Source: Gammaproteobacteria bacterium (GTDB lineage Bacteria; Pseudomonadota; Gammaproteobacteria; Burkholderiales; Rhodocyclaceae). From it: a DNA stretch of 64,000 nucleotides. The notes below the pieces were generated by a model. It was not told the origin of the DNA and did not search any database. It saw only the letters and a list, made by a program, of their open reading frames with translations. Below are positions 29,909 to 41,111 of this stretch, piece by piece. The position numbers and the translations under genes are program-made. The first letter of the stretch is position 1. The number at the start of each line of letters is the position of its first letter. The stretch covers positions 1 to 64,000 of the forward strand of contig JARFTZ010000044.1 of NCBI GenBank assembly GCA_029289235.1, in the 5' to 3' direction.

Positions 29909-32900
29909 TCACAACAGCACGCGCTCGATTCCTCCGGCGTTGGCCTTTCGCACGTACTCCGCCAGCCAATTCTCCCCGAGCAGACGTCGCGCCATCTCGA
30001 CGACGATGTAGTCGGCCTGCGTGCCGGCATCGTCGTTGTAGCGGGACAAGCCTTGCAGGCAGGACGGGCAGGAGGTGAGCAACTTGAGTTCGCCGTCGAA
30101 TCCGTCGGCACGCAGCGCGACCGCGCCGTTCTCGATCTCCTCCTGCTTGCGGAAACGCACCTGCGTCGACACGTCGGGACGCGCCATCGCCAGCGTGCCG
30201 GCCTCGCCGCAGCAGCGGTCGGAGAGATCGACGCGCTGACCCATCAGGGCGTTGGCGACCTTGATGCCGGGCTGCGTCTTCATCGGTGTGTGGCAGGGAT
30301 CGTGGTACAGGTAGCGGGTGCCCTCGACGCCGTCGAGCTTCACGCCCTTTTCCAGCAGGTATTCGTGGATGTCGAGCAGGCGGCAGCCGGGGAAGATCTT
30401 CTCGAACTGGTACTTCTGCAGCTGATCCATGCAGGTGCCGCAGGAAACGACCACCGTGTTGATGTCGAGGTAGTTCAGCGTGTTGGCGACGCGGTGGAAG
30501 AGCACGCGGTTTTCGGTGGTGATCTGCTGCCCGAGGCCGGATTCGCCCGAGGCGATCTGGGGGTAGCCGCAGCACAGGTAGCCGGGCGGCAGCACGGTCT
30601 GCGCGCCGATCTCATAAAGCATCGCCTGCGTCGCCAGCCCGACCTGCGAGAACAGGCGCTCCGAGCCGCAGCCGGGGAAGTAAAAGACGGCGTCGCCATC
30701 GTAGTCCGGCGCGGCGACCTTCTGCGGGTCGCGGATCACCGGCACGATCGTTTCGTCCTCGATGTCGAGCAGGGCGCGCGAGGTGCGCTTGGGCAGTCCC
30801 CCCGGCATCGGCTTGTTGACGAAGTGGATGACCTGCGCGCGCAACGCCGGCTGGCCGAGGCTGGCCGGCGGCTGCCGGGTCTGCCGCTGGATCAGGCCCA
30901 GGGTTTTCGCGACGCGGTGCGCCAGGCGTTGTCCCGGATAGGCCAGCGTCGTCATCGCCTTGCGGATCAGACGGATCGTTCCGGCATCCTTCATGGTCAG
31001 GAAGGCCATCGCCAGTGCCTTGCCGGGAACGAACTTTTTCTTGCCCTGTTCGCGCAGGAAGTTGCGCATGGCGATCGACACGTCGCCGAAGTCGATGTCC
31101 ACCGGGCAGGGGTTGAAGCACTTGTGGCACACCGTGCAGTGGTCAGCGACGTCGTTGAACTCGTCGAAGTGCTTCAGCGAGACGCCGCGCCGGGTCTGTT
31201 CCTCGTAGAGGAAAGCCTCGATCAGCAGCGAGGTGCCGAGGATCTTGTTGCGCGGCGAGTAGAGCAGGTTGGCGCGTGGTACGTGCGTCGAGCAGACCGG
31301 CTTGCACTTGCCGCAGCGCAGGCAGTCCTTGACCATCGTCGAGATTCGTCCGATTTCCGACTGCTCGAGGATCAGCGACTCGGCGCCGAGCAGCGAGAAC
31401 GACGGGGTGTACGCGCCGCGCAAATCGCTGCCGGCCATCAGCTTGCCCTGGTTGAAATGGCCGTTCGGGTCGATGCGCTGCTTGTACTCGCGGAACGGGC
31501 GGATTTCCTCGTCGGTGAGGAATTCGAGCTTGGTGATGCCGATGCCGTGTTCGCCGGAGATCACTCCGTCGAGCGAACGCGCCAGATGCATGATGCGTTC
31601 GACGGCGCGGTTGCCGGTCTGCAGCATGGCGTAGTCGTCCGAGTTCACCGGGATGTTGGTGTGCACGTTGCCGTCGCCGGCGTGCATGTGCAGGGCGACG
31701 AAGACGCGGCTGCGCAGCGTCTGCTTGTGGATCGCGTCGATGCGTTCCAGTACCGGCTGGAAGACCTTGCCGTCGAAGATCGTCTCCAGTTGCGGGCGCA
31801 GTTCGCTCTTCCACGACACGCGCACCGAGTAGTCCTGCAGGCGGTGGAACAGCGTTGGCGCGGGCGCCTTGTTGGTCAGTTTGCCGCCCTGCACGCCGTA
31901 TTCGGCGAACTGCACCTCGGCGGCGGCCAGCGGCAGATCCAGATGGTCGAGCAGCCATTGCCAGCGCGTGCGCACGGCGGCAACGGCGTCGAGCGCGGCC
32001 TGCCGGCAGTCGCCGATCAGCACCTCGGCGTCGATCGTCGCGTCGGTGCTGCGCAGCGGCAGGTCTCCCTTGAGGAACTCGCTTAAGTTGTCGCACAGCG
32101 CCAGCTTGTTCTGGATCGACAGCTCGATGTTGATGCGTTCGACCCCGTCGCAATAGTCGCCCATGCGCGGCAGCGGGATGACCACGTCCTCGTTGAGCTT
32201 GAAGGCGTTGGTGTGCTTGGAGATCGCTGCCGTGCGCGAACGGTCGAGCCAGTACTTTTTGCGTGTGTCGGCGTCAACGGCGATGAAGCCCTCGGCCGAG
32301 CGCAGGTTGCACAGGCGTACCACCTCGGAGGCGGCAGCCATGACCGCTTTTTCGTCGTGGCCGACGATGTCGCCGATCAGCACCATCTTCGGCCGCCCGT
32401 GGCGCTTGGCCTTGGCGTTGTAGCCGATGGCTTTCACGTAGCGTTCGTCGAGGTGTTCGAGGCCGGCGAGCTGCACGCCGGCGGCGTGGCCGGCACCTCC
32501 CGGCTTGAAGTAGTCGGTGATCTCGACAATGGCCGGTACCGCCTCGCGTACCTGCCCGAAGAATTCGAGACAGACGGTGCGCACGTGCGGCGGCATCGTG
32601 TGCAGCACCCAGCGCGCGGCGACGATCAGCCCGTCGGTGCCTTCCTTCTGCACCCCGGGCAGACCGGACAGGAACTTGTCGGTGACGTCCTTGCCGAGCC
32701 CGGTCTTGCGGAAGGTCGCGCCGGGGATTTCGAGCAACTCGGGCGCGCCGCGCAGCGTGACACCATCCTTTTCGAAACGGCGGACATCGAAGCGGGCGAC
32801 CTCCTGCTCGTGGATCTTGCCGAAATTGTGGCCGAGGCGGGTGATTTCCATCGGCAGGCCGTCGACATCGACCATCTTCCACCACGCCAGGTTGTCGAGC

Positions 32901-33772
32901 GCGGTGCCCCACAGCACGGCTTTCTTGCCGCCGGCGTTCATCGCGATGTTGCCGCCGACGCACGAGGCGCTGGCCGAGGTCGGATCGACGGCGAAGACCA
33001 GGCCGGCCGCCGCCGCGGTGTCGGCCACCCGGTCGGTAACCACGCCGGCGCCGGTGCGCACGGTGGCGTACGGATGGTCGCAGCCCGGCAGGGTGAGCTC
33101 CTCGACCGGGCCGATGTCGATCAGCTTCTCGGTGTTGATGACGGCGGACTTGGGCGTCAGCGGCACGGCGCTGCCGGTATAGCCGGTGCCGCCGCCGCGC
33201 GGGATGATGGTCAGCCCGAGCTCGATGCATTCGCGCACCAGCGGCGCGATCTCGTCTTCGCTGTCCGGGTAGAGCACGACGAAGGGGTATTCGACGCGCC
33301 AGTCGGTAGCATCGGTGACGTGCGAGACGCGCGCGAGGCCGTCGAAGGCGATGTTGTCGCGGCGCGTGTGGCGCGCCAGCATCTTCAGCGCACGCTGGCG
33401 CAGGGTGGCTGTGTCGTCGAAATGGCGCGCGAAGGCGTCGACGGCGGCGTGGGCGGCGGTACACAGGTCGAAGACTTTTTCGTTGCCCAGGCGCCGCTTG
33501 TCGATCTCGCGCAGGCGATGGCGCAGGGCTTCGATCAGCGCGGCGCGGCGCTGGCGGTTGGCAAGCAGGTCGTCTTCGAGGTAGGGGTTGCGCTGCACGA
33601 CCCAGATGTCGCCGAGAACCTCGTAGAGCATCCGCGCCGAACGGCCGGTGACGCGCTGGCTGCGCAGTTCGTCGAGGATCGCCCAGTTCTCCGCGCCGAG
33701 CAGGCGGATGACGATTTCGCGGTCGGAGAAGGAGGTGTAGTTGTACGGGATTTCCCGCAGGCGAGCGGTCAT
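29909..33772 (-). CDS. Fused FAD-linked oxidase / 4Fe-4S / CCG-domain oxidoreductase (DUF3683 type)
   Basis: This 1287-residue single-chain enzyme combines what GlcD and GlcF or LutA/LutB do separately. After an N-terminal DUF3683-like region (to about residue 180) comes a VAO-type FAD domain ([30 protein letters not shown]). A GlcD-like C-terminal cap with [15 protein letters not shown] and [13 protein letters not shown] follows. Two 4Fe-4S motifs ([11 protein letters not shown] near 816, [11 protein letters not shown] near 880) and two CCG repeats (CCGYPQ near 1067, CCGEAG near 1187) complete it. A D-lactate or other 2-hydroxyacid oxidation feeding the quinone pool is likely; the substrate is not shown. 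No membrane helix is seen. Confidence 0.85.
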   Translation of the reverse strand: MTARLREIPYNYTSFSDREIVIRLLGAENWAILDELRSQRVTGRSARMLYEVLGDIWVVQRNPYLEDDLLANRQRRAALIEALRHRLREIDKRRLGNEKVFDLCTAAHAAVDAFARHFDDTATLRQRALKMLARHTRRDNIAFDGLARVSHVTDATDWRVEYPFVVLYPDSEDEIAPLVRECIELGLTIIPRGGGTGYTGSAVPLTPKSAVINTEKLIDIGPVEELTLPGCDHPYATVRTGAGVVTDRVADTAAAAGLVFAVDPTSASASCVGGNIAMNAGGKKAVLWGTALDNLAWWKMVDVDGLPMEITRLGHNFGKIHEQEVARFDVRRFEKDGVTLRGAPELLEIPGATFRKTGLGKDVTDKFLSGLPGVQKEGTDGLIVAARWVLHTMPPHVRTVCLEFFGQVREAVPAIVEITDYFKPGGAGHAAGVQLAGLEHLDERYVKAIGYNAKAKRHGRPKMVLIGDIVGHDEKAVMAAASEVVRLCNLRSAEGFIAVDADTRKKYWLDRSRTAAISKHTNAFKLNEDVVIPLPRMGDYCDGVERINIELSIQNKLALCDNLSEFLKGDLPLRSTDATIDAEVLIGDCRQAALDAVAAVRTRWQWLLDHLDLPLAAAEVQFAEYGVQGGKLTNKAPAPTLFHRLQDYSVRVSWKSELRPQLETIFDGKVFQPVLERIDAIHKQTLRSRVFVALHMHAGDGNVHTNIPVNSDDYAMLQTGNRAVERIMHLARSLDGVISGEHGIGITKLEFLTDEEIRPFREYKQRIDPNGHFNQGKLMAGSDLRGAYTPSFSLLGAESLILEQSEIGRISTMVKDCLRCGKCKPVCSTHVPRANLLYSPRNKILGTSLLIEAFLYEEQTRRGVSLKHFDEFNDVADHCTVCHKCFNPCPVDIDFGDVSIAMRNFLREQGKKKFVPGKALAMAFLTMKDAGTIRLIRKAMTTLAYPGQRLAHRVAKTLGLIQRQTRQPPASLGQPALRAQVIHFVNKPMPGGLPKRTSRALLDIEDETIVPVIRDPQKVAAPDYDGDAVFYFPGCGSERLFSQVGLATQAMLYEIGAQTVLPPGYLCCGYPQIASGESGLGQQITTENRVLFHRVANTLNYLDINTVVVSCGTCMDQLQKYQFEKIFPGCRLLDIHEYLLEKGVKLDGVEGTRYLYHDPCHTPMKTQPGIKVANALMGQRVDLSDRCCGEAGTLAMARPDVSTQVRFRKQEEIENGAVALRADGFDGELKLLTSCPSCLQGLSRYNDDAGTQADYIVVEMARRLLGENWLAEYVRKANAGGIERVLL

Positions 33773-33807
33773 GGCAGGGCAGGGGCGTGTTTCAAAAGCT
33801 GATTCTA

Positions 33808-34410
33808 TCAGCCGGGGAAAACTGCTGCAGCTGCCCGCTTTTGCTCGCTCTGAAGCTCAATGCAGCCTGAATGGTTTGGCGGCGAGGTCAAAGAACCAGC
33901 GGTCGGGGACACTACGTGCGACGATTCGGCGCAAGCCTCGGAAAATCCGAGCAATATGCCGTCATCGTCATGCCAGCAAACCAGATTTTTCACTTTTCGC
34001 CCGTTTTCGAGCGCGGCAGGAGAGATTCGTGTCCATCTGGCGTCGGCATCCGTGGAGCTCAGTGGTCGCGCTTTCCGTCTCTCCCGCCCACGGAACCGAA
34101 GGTAGTTGGTTAGTGCCCAGGCGAGCAGTAGAGCGCAGAGTGCAATGCCGAAAGGCATTACGTGATAAGCAAAATCAACGAGCCCGTTCAAACCGGCCAG
34201 CTCGATCCACTGATTCTCGGCAATCTCACCTCCCCAATACCAAAGAAAAAGAGTCAGGAGCGGGCGCCAGAGATACAGCCAGACCGACCAGCCGATTCCT
34301 GTCGCCAGAAGCATGGCATTACGCGCGGTCTTGGGCTGCCCTTCCGGGCGGCGAAAGATCAGTGGGTGTCCATCCGCGCAGCGGATACGGATATGGGGAG
34401 GTAATGACAT
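33808..34410 (-). CDS. pgaD: Poly-beta-1,6-GlcNAc synthase accessory subunit PgaD
   Basis: This inner-membrane partner of the PgaC glycosyltransferase forms the c-di-GMP-responsive synthase. The chosen ATG ([17 protein letters not shown]) gives 200 residues with two membrane helices (about 30-60 and 80-105), then a cytoplasmic part resembling PgaD ([24 protein letters not shown]). E. coli PgaD has 137 residues; both ends are longer here, including about 40 extra C-terminal residues. Assignment leans on the pgaABC context, because sequence conservation in PgaD is low. Confidence 0.78.
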   Translation of the reverse strand: MSLPPHIRIRCADGHPLIFRRPEGQPKTARNAMLLATGIGWSVWLYLWRPLLTLFLWYWGGEIAENQWIELAGLNGLVDFAYHVMPFGIALCALLLAWALTNYLRFRGRERRKARPLSSTDADARWTRISPAALENGRKVKNLVCWHDDDGILLGFSEACAESSHVVSPTAGSLTSPPNHSGCIELQSEQKRAAAAVFPG

Positions 34411-34427
34411 TTCTTGATCGGCCTCGT

Positions 34428-35708
34428 TTAGCGCAAACCCCGGTCCGGACTCGTCCAGAGCCCGCGCTGTTCCTTTTTGCGAAGCAGCGCCTTGGGGAAC
34501 GCGACCACGGCGGTGAACATATTGATCATCCAGTAGGCAAACGGATACCAGATTACGTAGAAGTAGTTTTGCCACAGGCGATGATCGTAGCGGGTGTCGA
34601 GCAGCATGGCGACGCAGGTTTGCAGCATAGCCGTGACGGCTATAAGCAATCCTGTCCAGCCTGGGAGCAAGGTCTTAACCTTGAGTTCGTTCGGCAAATC
34701 GATAACGAGTCCGAGCAGGAACATGGCGATGGTCCAGACCATCAAGTACGACCATGCCAGACTGAGAGCGTATTCAATATACACCGGCCACATGCGCCGC
34801 TTGGTCCACTGTTTCCAGATGCCGCGAAACTTGAGGATGGCTTGCGCGCCTCCGGTAGCCCAGCGCAAACGTTGCTTCCAGAGCCCGCGCAGGGTTTCCG
34901 GCATCAGAATCCAGCACGTCGCCGCAGGCTCGAAACGTACGTCCCAATGCGCGAGCTGAAGTTTCCAGCTAATGTCGATGTCTTCTGTCAGAGTTTCGCG
35001 TGACCAAAAACCGACATCTGTCAGCGCTACCTTGCGGAACATGACACACACGCCGGAAACGCTGAACAGTCGACCGTAGGTACGCTGGGCGCGTTTGATG
35101 ATGCCAACGATTGACGAGAATTCGCCGACCTGGATGCGCCCGAGAAGCGTCGATCGGGTGCGAAGACGGGGGTTTCCTGTTACGGCTCCGACACGAGGGC
35201 TTCCAATGAAGTGGCGGACCATCCAGCGTGCGGCACGTTGGTCCAGCAGCGCATCGCCGTCGATGCCAAGAATGTATTCGGCATCCGTCATCAGCGCTGC
35301 AACAGTCAAACTCACCGCCTTGCCCTGATTCGTCCGTTGGTGGATGACGCGCAATCGGGGATGCTCGGCACAAAGGCGATCGAGAATCTCTGCAGTTCTG
35401 TCACGGCTGCCGTCATTGACCGCAATGACCTCCATGTTCGGATAATCGTGGGCCAGCATGTTAAGTATCGTTTCCTCGGCATGATCCTGTTCGTTGAAGC
35501 AGGGAACGACCAAGGCGATTTTCGGAAAGCTCTCGAGTCGAGGCGGGTGCGCGGGATCGGAAGCACGCTTCTCATAGCGGAACCAATAGGCGATGCTCCC
35601 CGTGATCCAGACCCATGACATGAAAAGGGGGTAGAGGAAGCAGAAATTGAAAATGAAGGCCGACGAACCTTCAAGCAGCAAGGCCCGTATTTCTGTCGAT
35701 AGCGTCAT
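34428..35708 (-). CDS. pgaC: Poly-beta-1,6-N-acetylglucosamine synthase PgaC
   Basis: This inner-membrane GT2 glycosyltransferase polymerises UDP-GlcNAc. The 426-residue protein has the GT2 signatures VVPCFNEQ, VNDGSRDRT, GIDGDALL (DxD), TEDIDISWK (catalytic base) and QRLRW. Two N-terminal and three C-terminal membrane segments flank the catalytic domain. Length and order match E. coli PgaC (441). Its ATG overlaps the pgaB stop (ATGA). Confidence 0.93.
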   Translation of the reverse strand: MTLSTEIRALLLEGSSAFIFNFCFLYPLFMSWVWITGSIAYWFRYEKRASDPAHPPRLESFPKIALVVPCFNEQDHAEETILNMLAHDYPNMEVIAVNDGSRDRTAEILDRLCAEHPRLRVIHQRTNQGKAVSLTVAALMTDAEYILGIDGDALLDQRAARWMVRHFIGSPRVGAVTGNPRLRTRSTLLGRIQVGEFSSIVGIIKRAQRTYGRLFSVSGVCVMFRKVALTDVGFWSRETLTEDIDISWKLQLAHWDVRFEPAATCWILMPETLRGLWKQRLRWATGGAQAILKFRGIWKQWTKRRMWPVYIEYALSLAWSYLMVWTIAMFLLGLVIDLPNELKVKTLLPGWTGLLIAVTAMLQTCVAMLLDTRYDHRLWQNYFYVIWYPFAYWMINMFTAVVAFPKALLRKKEQRGLWTSPDRGLR

Positions 35709-37612
35709 TGGGCGTACCCCCGGACCGACAGTTCCTTCCTGATCGTCGTGATTTCCGGATGGTTGGCGAACGGATCGTCCGGGTAGTAGCCGAAATGCCT
35801 AATGCCCGCGATGCGCAACCGGCGCATCCAGCTGGCGATCTCCTCGGAAGGCACCGGCTCGTCGGGCGCCCAGCGTTTGGCCTGTAACTCGAAAATCACT
35901 TTCTGCTCGGCCCCCTTCTCGCTGCGTATTACCTGAATCAGGCGATCCAGCCAGGCGTTCGCATCGGCGGCTTTTTCCATATACGGCATTGCCATGACGG
36001 CGACCCAGTCGAAACGGCGGAGGGCATCGGGAAGTGATTGCGAAAACCACGTCTGCGCTTGCGGATTCAAGATGGGTTCCGCGTAATAATTGCGCGCCAA
36101 CATGACAGGCTTGCGGAAATTCTCGACACGTCGACGCAGCTCTTCGGCGAACCACGAGAGATGCTCCGTCTTGGCATCGGTCCACCGCTGCATCATTTCA
36201 GGATTCGCACGAATGGTCGTCACGTTGCCGGGAAGACCCAAGCGCGAGGCGTAATAGTCACGCGCGAAAACGCTGTCGTCTTCCTGGTCGGAAAGAACTG
36301 CGTCATCGTGGATGAGAATCCCGTCGAAGTAAGCGTGGCGCCCGAGATCCTCATAGATCTCCGCGACGTATTCACGCACCTCGGCTGAAAAGGGACTCAG
36401 TCGGGAATAACCAACACCAGCGCTGCCGTCAGCGGCGACGACCTTGTGGCCATGCAAAGGATGACCCGATGGAGGTACGAAGGCGGTCAGCGGCAACCAG
36501 GCGAAAACTCGAGATCCGGTTCGCGAGGTGACTTGCCAGCTGACCCGGTTGAACAGATCAGCCTTGACCGGCAGATGGCGATTGGAAAAATAGAGCCGAC
36601 TGGCGACACCCGCGGCATTGTCATCCGCAAAAGCCTGAAGAAAGACGGCGGTGACTCCCGCCGCCTTGACCCGATCGAGCAGCAGGCCCAGATTTTTCTC
36701 CTGTTGCTGTGGATCCGGATCGTAGATGTAATCGAGATCCACGTGCATGACACGCATCGCGCGTTTGCTCTGCGTTCCGAGCGTTAGAGCCAGTTCGGCA
36801 GCCGGCATGTCTTTCTGAATGTAGTAGCGGCGGATATCGGAAAGCCCGTTCGCCAAGAGGTTATCGCCATCGTCCAGATTCATCGTAATGAACATGCCGA
36901 GATCTCCTGCAATGCGCTGGGCCTCGCCGTTGTATCGCCCGTAGGGCCAAACCATGACCCGAGGGCGCTTGCCGGTCAGTATCTCGATGAAGTCGCTGTT
37001 TCGCGAAAGGTCCTGACGAATCCTTGACTCGTAGACCAAGTCACTTTCGTAAGATGAACTCGTGGCACTGTATGCACGGGTTGTTGCCGCCGGCATTTCA
37101 TTTCCTTGGGGATTGCCCGGGATTCCGCGATGCAGGTCGTAGGAGTGGGAGGCGATTTCGACCAGGCCGCTGGCAGCAATTTCCTTTAACTGCTCGAGGG
37201 TCAGGAATCGCTGACGATCCACTTGGCGGGTGCCATACATCACTTTCTCCCGCTGCTCCAACCAGGAACCGACCACAGCCAAAGTCGCTGGGTATTGGTA
37301 AGCCTTGAGCAGAGGAAATACCAGCTTGTAGAAACTGGCGTAACCGTCGTCGAAAGACAGCAGCACGGCCTTCGTTGGCAGTTTGCTGACACCATTGCGC
37401 GCGTCGACCAGTTCCTGCACGGAAATCACGTTGTAGCCATTGGCTTTCAACCACTCGAAGTGGTCAGCAAGGCGACGTACGTTGATGTCGTCGGGCGCGA
37501 CGAGCTTTTCTTCAATGGAAACGACGTCGTGGTAGCTGATGACCTGAAAGGTCTCCGCCTGCACGAAAAAGGTTGCGAACAAGAGGATGAAATGCAGGAC
37601 CGCACGCAACAT
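35705..37612 (-). CDS. pgaB: PNAG deacetylase/hydrolase PgaB
   Basis: This periplasmic enzyme partly de-N-acetylates PNAG before export. From ATG 37612 it has 635 residues. A signal peptide ends FVQA before ETF. The NodB-type deacetylase domain shows ISYHDV, SFDDGYASFYKLVF and EIASHSYDLHRG. A C-terminal glycoside-hydrolase-like domain includes DGILIHDDAVLSD. E. coli PgaB is a lipoprotein, whereas no lipobox cysteine is present here, so this one should be soluble or anchored only by its signal segment. The ATG shares one base with the pgaA stop (TGATG). Confidence 0.92.
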   Translation of the reverse strand: MLRAVLHFILLFATFFVQAETFQVISYHDVVSIEEKLVAPDDINVRRLADHFEWLKANGYNVISVQELVDARNGVSKLPTKAVLLSFDDGYASFYKLVFPLLKAYQYPATLAVVGSWLEQREKVMYGTRQVDRQRFLTLEQLKEIAASGLVEIASHSYDLHRGIPGNPQGNEMPAATTRAYSATSSSYESDLVYESRIRQDLSRNSDFIEILTGKRPRVMVWPYGRYNGEAQRIAGDLGMFITMNLDDGDNLLANGLSDIRRYYIQKDMPAAELALTLGTQSKRAMRVMHVDLDYIYDPDPQQQEKNLGLLLDRVKAAGVTAVFLQAFADDNAAGVASRLYFSNRHLPVKADLFNRVSWQVTSRTGSRVFAWLPLTAFVPPSGHPLHGHKVVAADGSAGVGYSRLSPFSAEVREYVAEIYEDLGRHAYFDGILIHDDAVLSDQEDDSVFARDYYASRLGLPGNVTTIRANPEMMQRWTDAKTEHLSWFAEELRRRVENFRKPVMLARNYYAEPILNPQAQTWFSQSLPDALRRFDWVAVMAMPYMEKAADANAWLDRLIQVIRSEKGAEQKVIFELQAKRWAPDEPVPSEEIASWMRRLRIAGIRHFGYYPDDPFANHPEITTIRKELSVRGYAQ

Positions 37613-40020
37613 CAAAAATACCCCTCGAAGCCGATTGTGCCGGTGTAGTAGGAGGCGTTCTCGCCGTCAAAGGGGTAGCGGGTACGAGCAATCGACCAGC
37701 GCAGGCGAAACGCATCGGTAAGAGCGATATCCTGCCCGTAGCCGATGCTGCTCATCGGGTGAGCGGAAAAACCCGTTTGCCAGACCTCGCCTCCCGTCAC
37801 CCACACTCTGTGCCACAGGGAGGATTTCCTGGTCGCCATGTCTTGCCAGGAGCGAAATTCGAAAGCGACAGTACCAGAGATCTCCGCCTGACGCTCCGGC
37901 GAAAAATACGCTACTTCCGGGTTGCTATTACGCTGACCGCCGATTCGGATGGCAGCCGAGAGGCGGCGATCGAAATCAGCGTAAAGACCTTTGCTCAAGG
38001 AAAGATAGGCTTCCGATCGCCGGTTATCATCAAAATCGGTGAGACGATAACCCCCTCCGACATCCAGATTCTCGTCTTGGCGCCAACGCAAGCTCCAATC
38101 CACCCTGTCGGCCGTGATGCCGCTTTCCACCGCTCGCGCCTGCCGGAAAAATGTGTTCTTTTCGATCGCAAGGTTTGTCGTCCAGTGGTCGGACAGCGAG
38201 TGACTTGTTTCAAGCCTGCCGTAACCGTTACTCCCGGCTTCAACTTCCGTTGTCCAGTCGACAGCCATGTATCGCAAGCCCGCGCTCGCATTGCTGGCGG
38301 TTACGCTGGCAACGGGATTGCTCCACAGGTCACGGTAGCGTCCGAAAGCTCGCCAATGATCATCGCCAAACGGTTTGCTGTAAGCCTTCAGGTCGAATTC
38401 ACGCGTCCGGTTTCCTGCGACAGAGTCTTGATCGTTGCCAAAGGTGGCATCGCCAACAATGTAATAGCTGTCGCGCAATTCCAGACGGCGCCGTGATTCG
38501 CGGACGCTGCGCCGAGCCAACCCGTCGTCGTCCTGCTCGCCGACAATCTGTCGCAACAAGGTGGCATCACCTTGGTCGAGGTGCGCATTTGCCAGACCAA
38601 GACGAGATTCAAGGCGCCCGGGCTGTTCGCCCAGGACAATCCGGAACTGTTCTTCGGCCCTGCGCGGTTGCCCTCGCCATGCAGCCAGAATTCCAATGGC
38701 CTCGGTTGTGTCTAGCGAAGCCGGGGCATCGGCTTGCAACGAATCCAGGCGCAATTGCGCCTCGGCGTAGCGATTGCGATAAGCGGCGAGCATGGCTTGC
38801 GTAAGACGCGCTGACGTATAGTCGGCCGCCTTCGCCGGAATTCCGTGATCCGTCCGGGCCAACATGGCGACCAGCTCCCGGCATGCTTTCTCGGCCTCGT
38901 CGAAACGCTCAAGGTCGGCCAGCGCATAGATCCACCCTGACCAGCTCTCATAGGAATCTGGCGTTTCTTCCACAAGCTGGTGAAACATTCTTTCGGCCTC
39001 TGCGTAACGACCTGTCGAGGAATAGCAAGATGCTGCTGCCCGACGAATTTCAGACGGGATCTCGTGGCCGTCAGCGACCAGACGCTCATACTCCTGGATG
39101 GCCTCGGAACAGTATTGGCGGAGTTGATAGGCAAGGACCAGATTGCCGCGGATGTTGCCAATCATCTCGTGTGAAGCGGCGCGTGTAATTGCCTCATCGC
39201 GCGCGGCGCGGAGGATGGCGATGGCGTCGTCCGCATTCCGGAAACGCAGCGAAGGCACGTCTGGATCGCCCGCGGACCAACGGATACGTTGAACACCCTG
39301 ATCTTTCAGCAGGCGGAGATATTCGTCGCTCGCCAGACGAATATCCTTCCCTTCCAGGCTACTCTTCGCGAGTTGCGGAGAGCCGAGGTCGGCCAGAATC
39401 ATGCCGATCGCCTTCGGTGCGTCCCTGTTGTCTGGGAAAAGTCTTTGAATTTCCTGATAGGCGAGGAGTGCCTCGCCCAATAGCCCGGAGTGGCGCAGAA
39501 CGTAGGCCCGCAGGTCCAGTATCCCCATGTGCCCGGGATAACGATCGAGCAATTCGGCGGACAGCATGAGCGCTCGGGGGTAATGTCCAAGTCGCAGATA
39601 TAGATGAACCAGGCCCATTCCGCTTTCGGCTGCGGCACCGAACCGATCGTCCAGAAGACCATACAGCCGTTCGGCGCGAGGCATGTCGGCAAGCGCGACG
39701 GCCGAACGAAAAAGCGCCTCCAGAGCATAGTGCGGCGCCTCTTTTTCGGTACGGGCATCAACACTGCCTAACGCGGCTGTATGCTCACCACTGCTGCTGG
39801 CAACTGCCGCATAGTCGAACTGATAGCGGAGTATTTCCGGGAACCTATTCTTGAGTTCTGCAAGTATGAGCAGCGCCTCTTTCCCTCGCCCCTGTTCATT
39901 CAGAGACAGGGCCTGGCGGTAGTCGTCCTCACCGGAAACAGCCGATGCTGTCTGGCAAATCAATAACAAGATCCAGGAAATCAAGTGCTTCTTCAACAAC
40001 ACCTCACGAGTCAATTTCAC
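37612..40020 (-). CDS. pgaA: PNAG outer-membrane export porin PgaA
   Basis: This outer-membrane protein exports PNAG. The frame gives 802 residues (E. coli 807): a signal segment (KKHLISWILLLICQTASA), periplasmic TPR repeats to about residue 500, and a C-terminal beta barrel ending in Phe (GTIGFEGYF). The upstream start is GTG (40018-40020) without a clear ribosome site. A TTG at 39996 has GAGG ahead and begins directly at the signal peptide, so the true start may be there. Codon use is less GC-biased than in flanking genes. It heads pgaABCD. Confidence 0.9.
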   Translation of the reverse strand: MKLTREVLLKKHLISWILLLICQTASAVSGEDDYRQALSLNEQGRGKEALLILAELKNRFPEILRYQFDYAAVASSSGEHTAALGSVDARTEKEAPHYALEALFRSAVALADMPRAERLYGLLDDRFGAAAESGMGLVHLYLRLGHYPRALMLSAELLDRYPGHMGILDLRAYVLRHSGLLGEALLAYQEIQRLFPDNRDAPKAIGMILADLGSPQLAKSSLEGKDIRLASDEYLRLLKDQGVQRIRWSAGDPDVPSLRFRNADDAIAILRAARDEAITRAASHEMIGNIRGNLVLAYQLRQYCSEAIQEYERLVADGHEIPSEIRRAAASCYSSTGRYAEAERMFHQLVEETPDSYESWSGWIYALADLERFDEAEKACRELVAMLARTDHGIPAKAADYTSARLTQAMLAAYRNRYAEAQLRLDSLQADAPASLDTTEAIGILAAWRGQPRRAEEQFRIVLGEQPGRLESRLGLANAHLDQGDATLLRQIVGEQDDDGLARRSVRESRRRLELRDSYYIVGDATFGNDQDSVAGNRTREFDLKAYSKPFGDDHWRAFGRYRDLWSNPVASVTASNASAGLRYMAVDWTTEVEAGSNGYGRLETSHSLSDHWTTNLAIEKNTFFRQARAVESGITADRVDWSLRWRQDENLDVGGGYRLTDFDDNRRSEAYLSLSKGLYADFDRRLSAAIRIGGQRNSNPEVAYFSPERQAEISGTVAFEFRSWQDMATRKSSLWHRVWVTGGEVWQTGFSAHPMSSIGYGQDIALTDAFRLRWSIARTRYPFDGENASYYTGTIGFEGYF

Positions 40021-40406
40021 ATCAAGCTACTTGTTCATCGGGAAACGATCCGTCACCGAGACGTAGAAGGAGGTGCGAGAGAGCTTGCTCTCTTGGCGCA
40101 TCATGTGGCGGTCTCTTGAGAGGGATCAGGCGGCTTCGGGCGTCGGCAATATGGAAAGCAAGATCGCCTGCAGATCACAACGCCGCGGATTGTTCTTCTT
40201 TTTCGCGATTTCGCCTGTTAAATAGTTCACACAAGCCATCGTTGTTCCCGCCCAGAAAGTGGCCCTTACCTTCGGGCCGGAGCTTGAAGGACGAGGTGCA
40301 TTGATGGGCGGCCGCGGTTATATCACGATGCGCGGAGAACCACCATTGCCGGAGCGCTTTGCGGTGCTGCCAGGTTCAGCTGTAACCGCCAGGAGGTCGG
40401 GGGTGT
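40021..40406. other. Gap upstream of pgaA: leader with small inverted repeats
   Basis: This 386-bp stretch between the livF stop and pgaA carries no convincing gene. Near pgaA there is a hairpin AGAGAG/CTCTCT (40078-40083 with 40088-40093, loop CTTG) and a nearby CTCT/AGAG inverted repeat at 40113-40122, both in the expected pga leader. An AT-rich section (about 40188-40230) is the likeliest promoter site, but I cannot name hexamers. No obvious terminator for the liv operon is seen. Confidence 0.5.

Positions 40407-41103
<697 letters not shown>

Positions 41104-41111
<8 letters not shown>

Noticed and set aside
29828-32086. Rightward 752-codon open frame opposite the FAD oxidoreductase
   Set aside because: It is a high-GC antisense shadow: His/Arg/Val-rich, without family motifs, exactly mirroring a well-supported gene.
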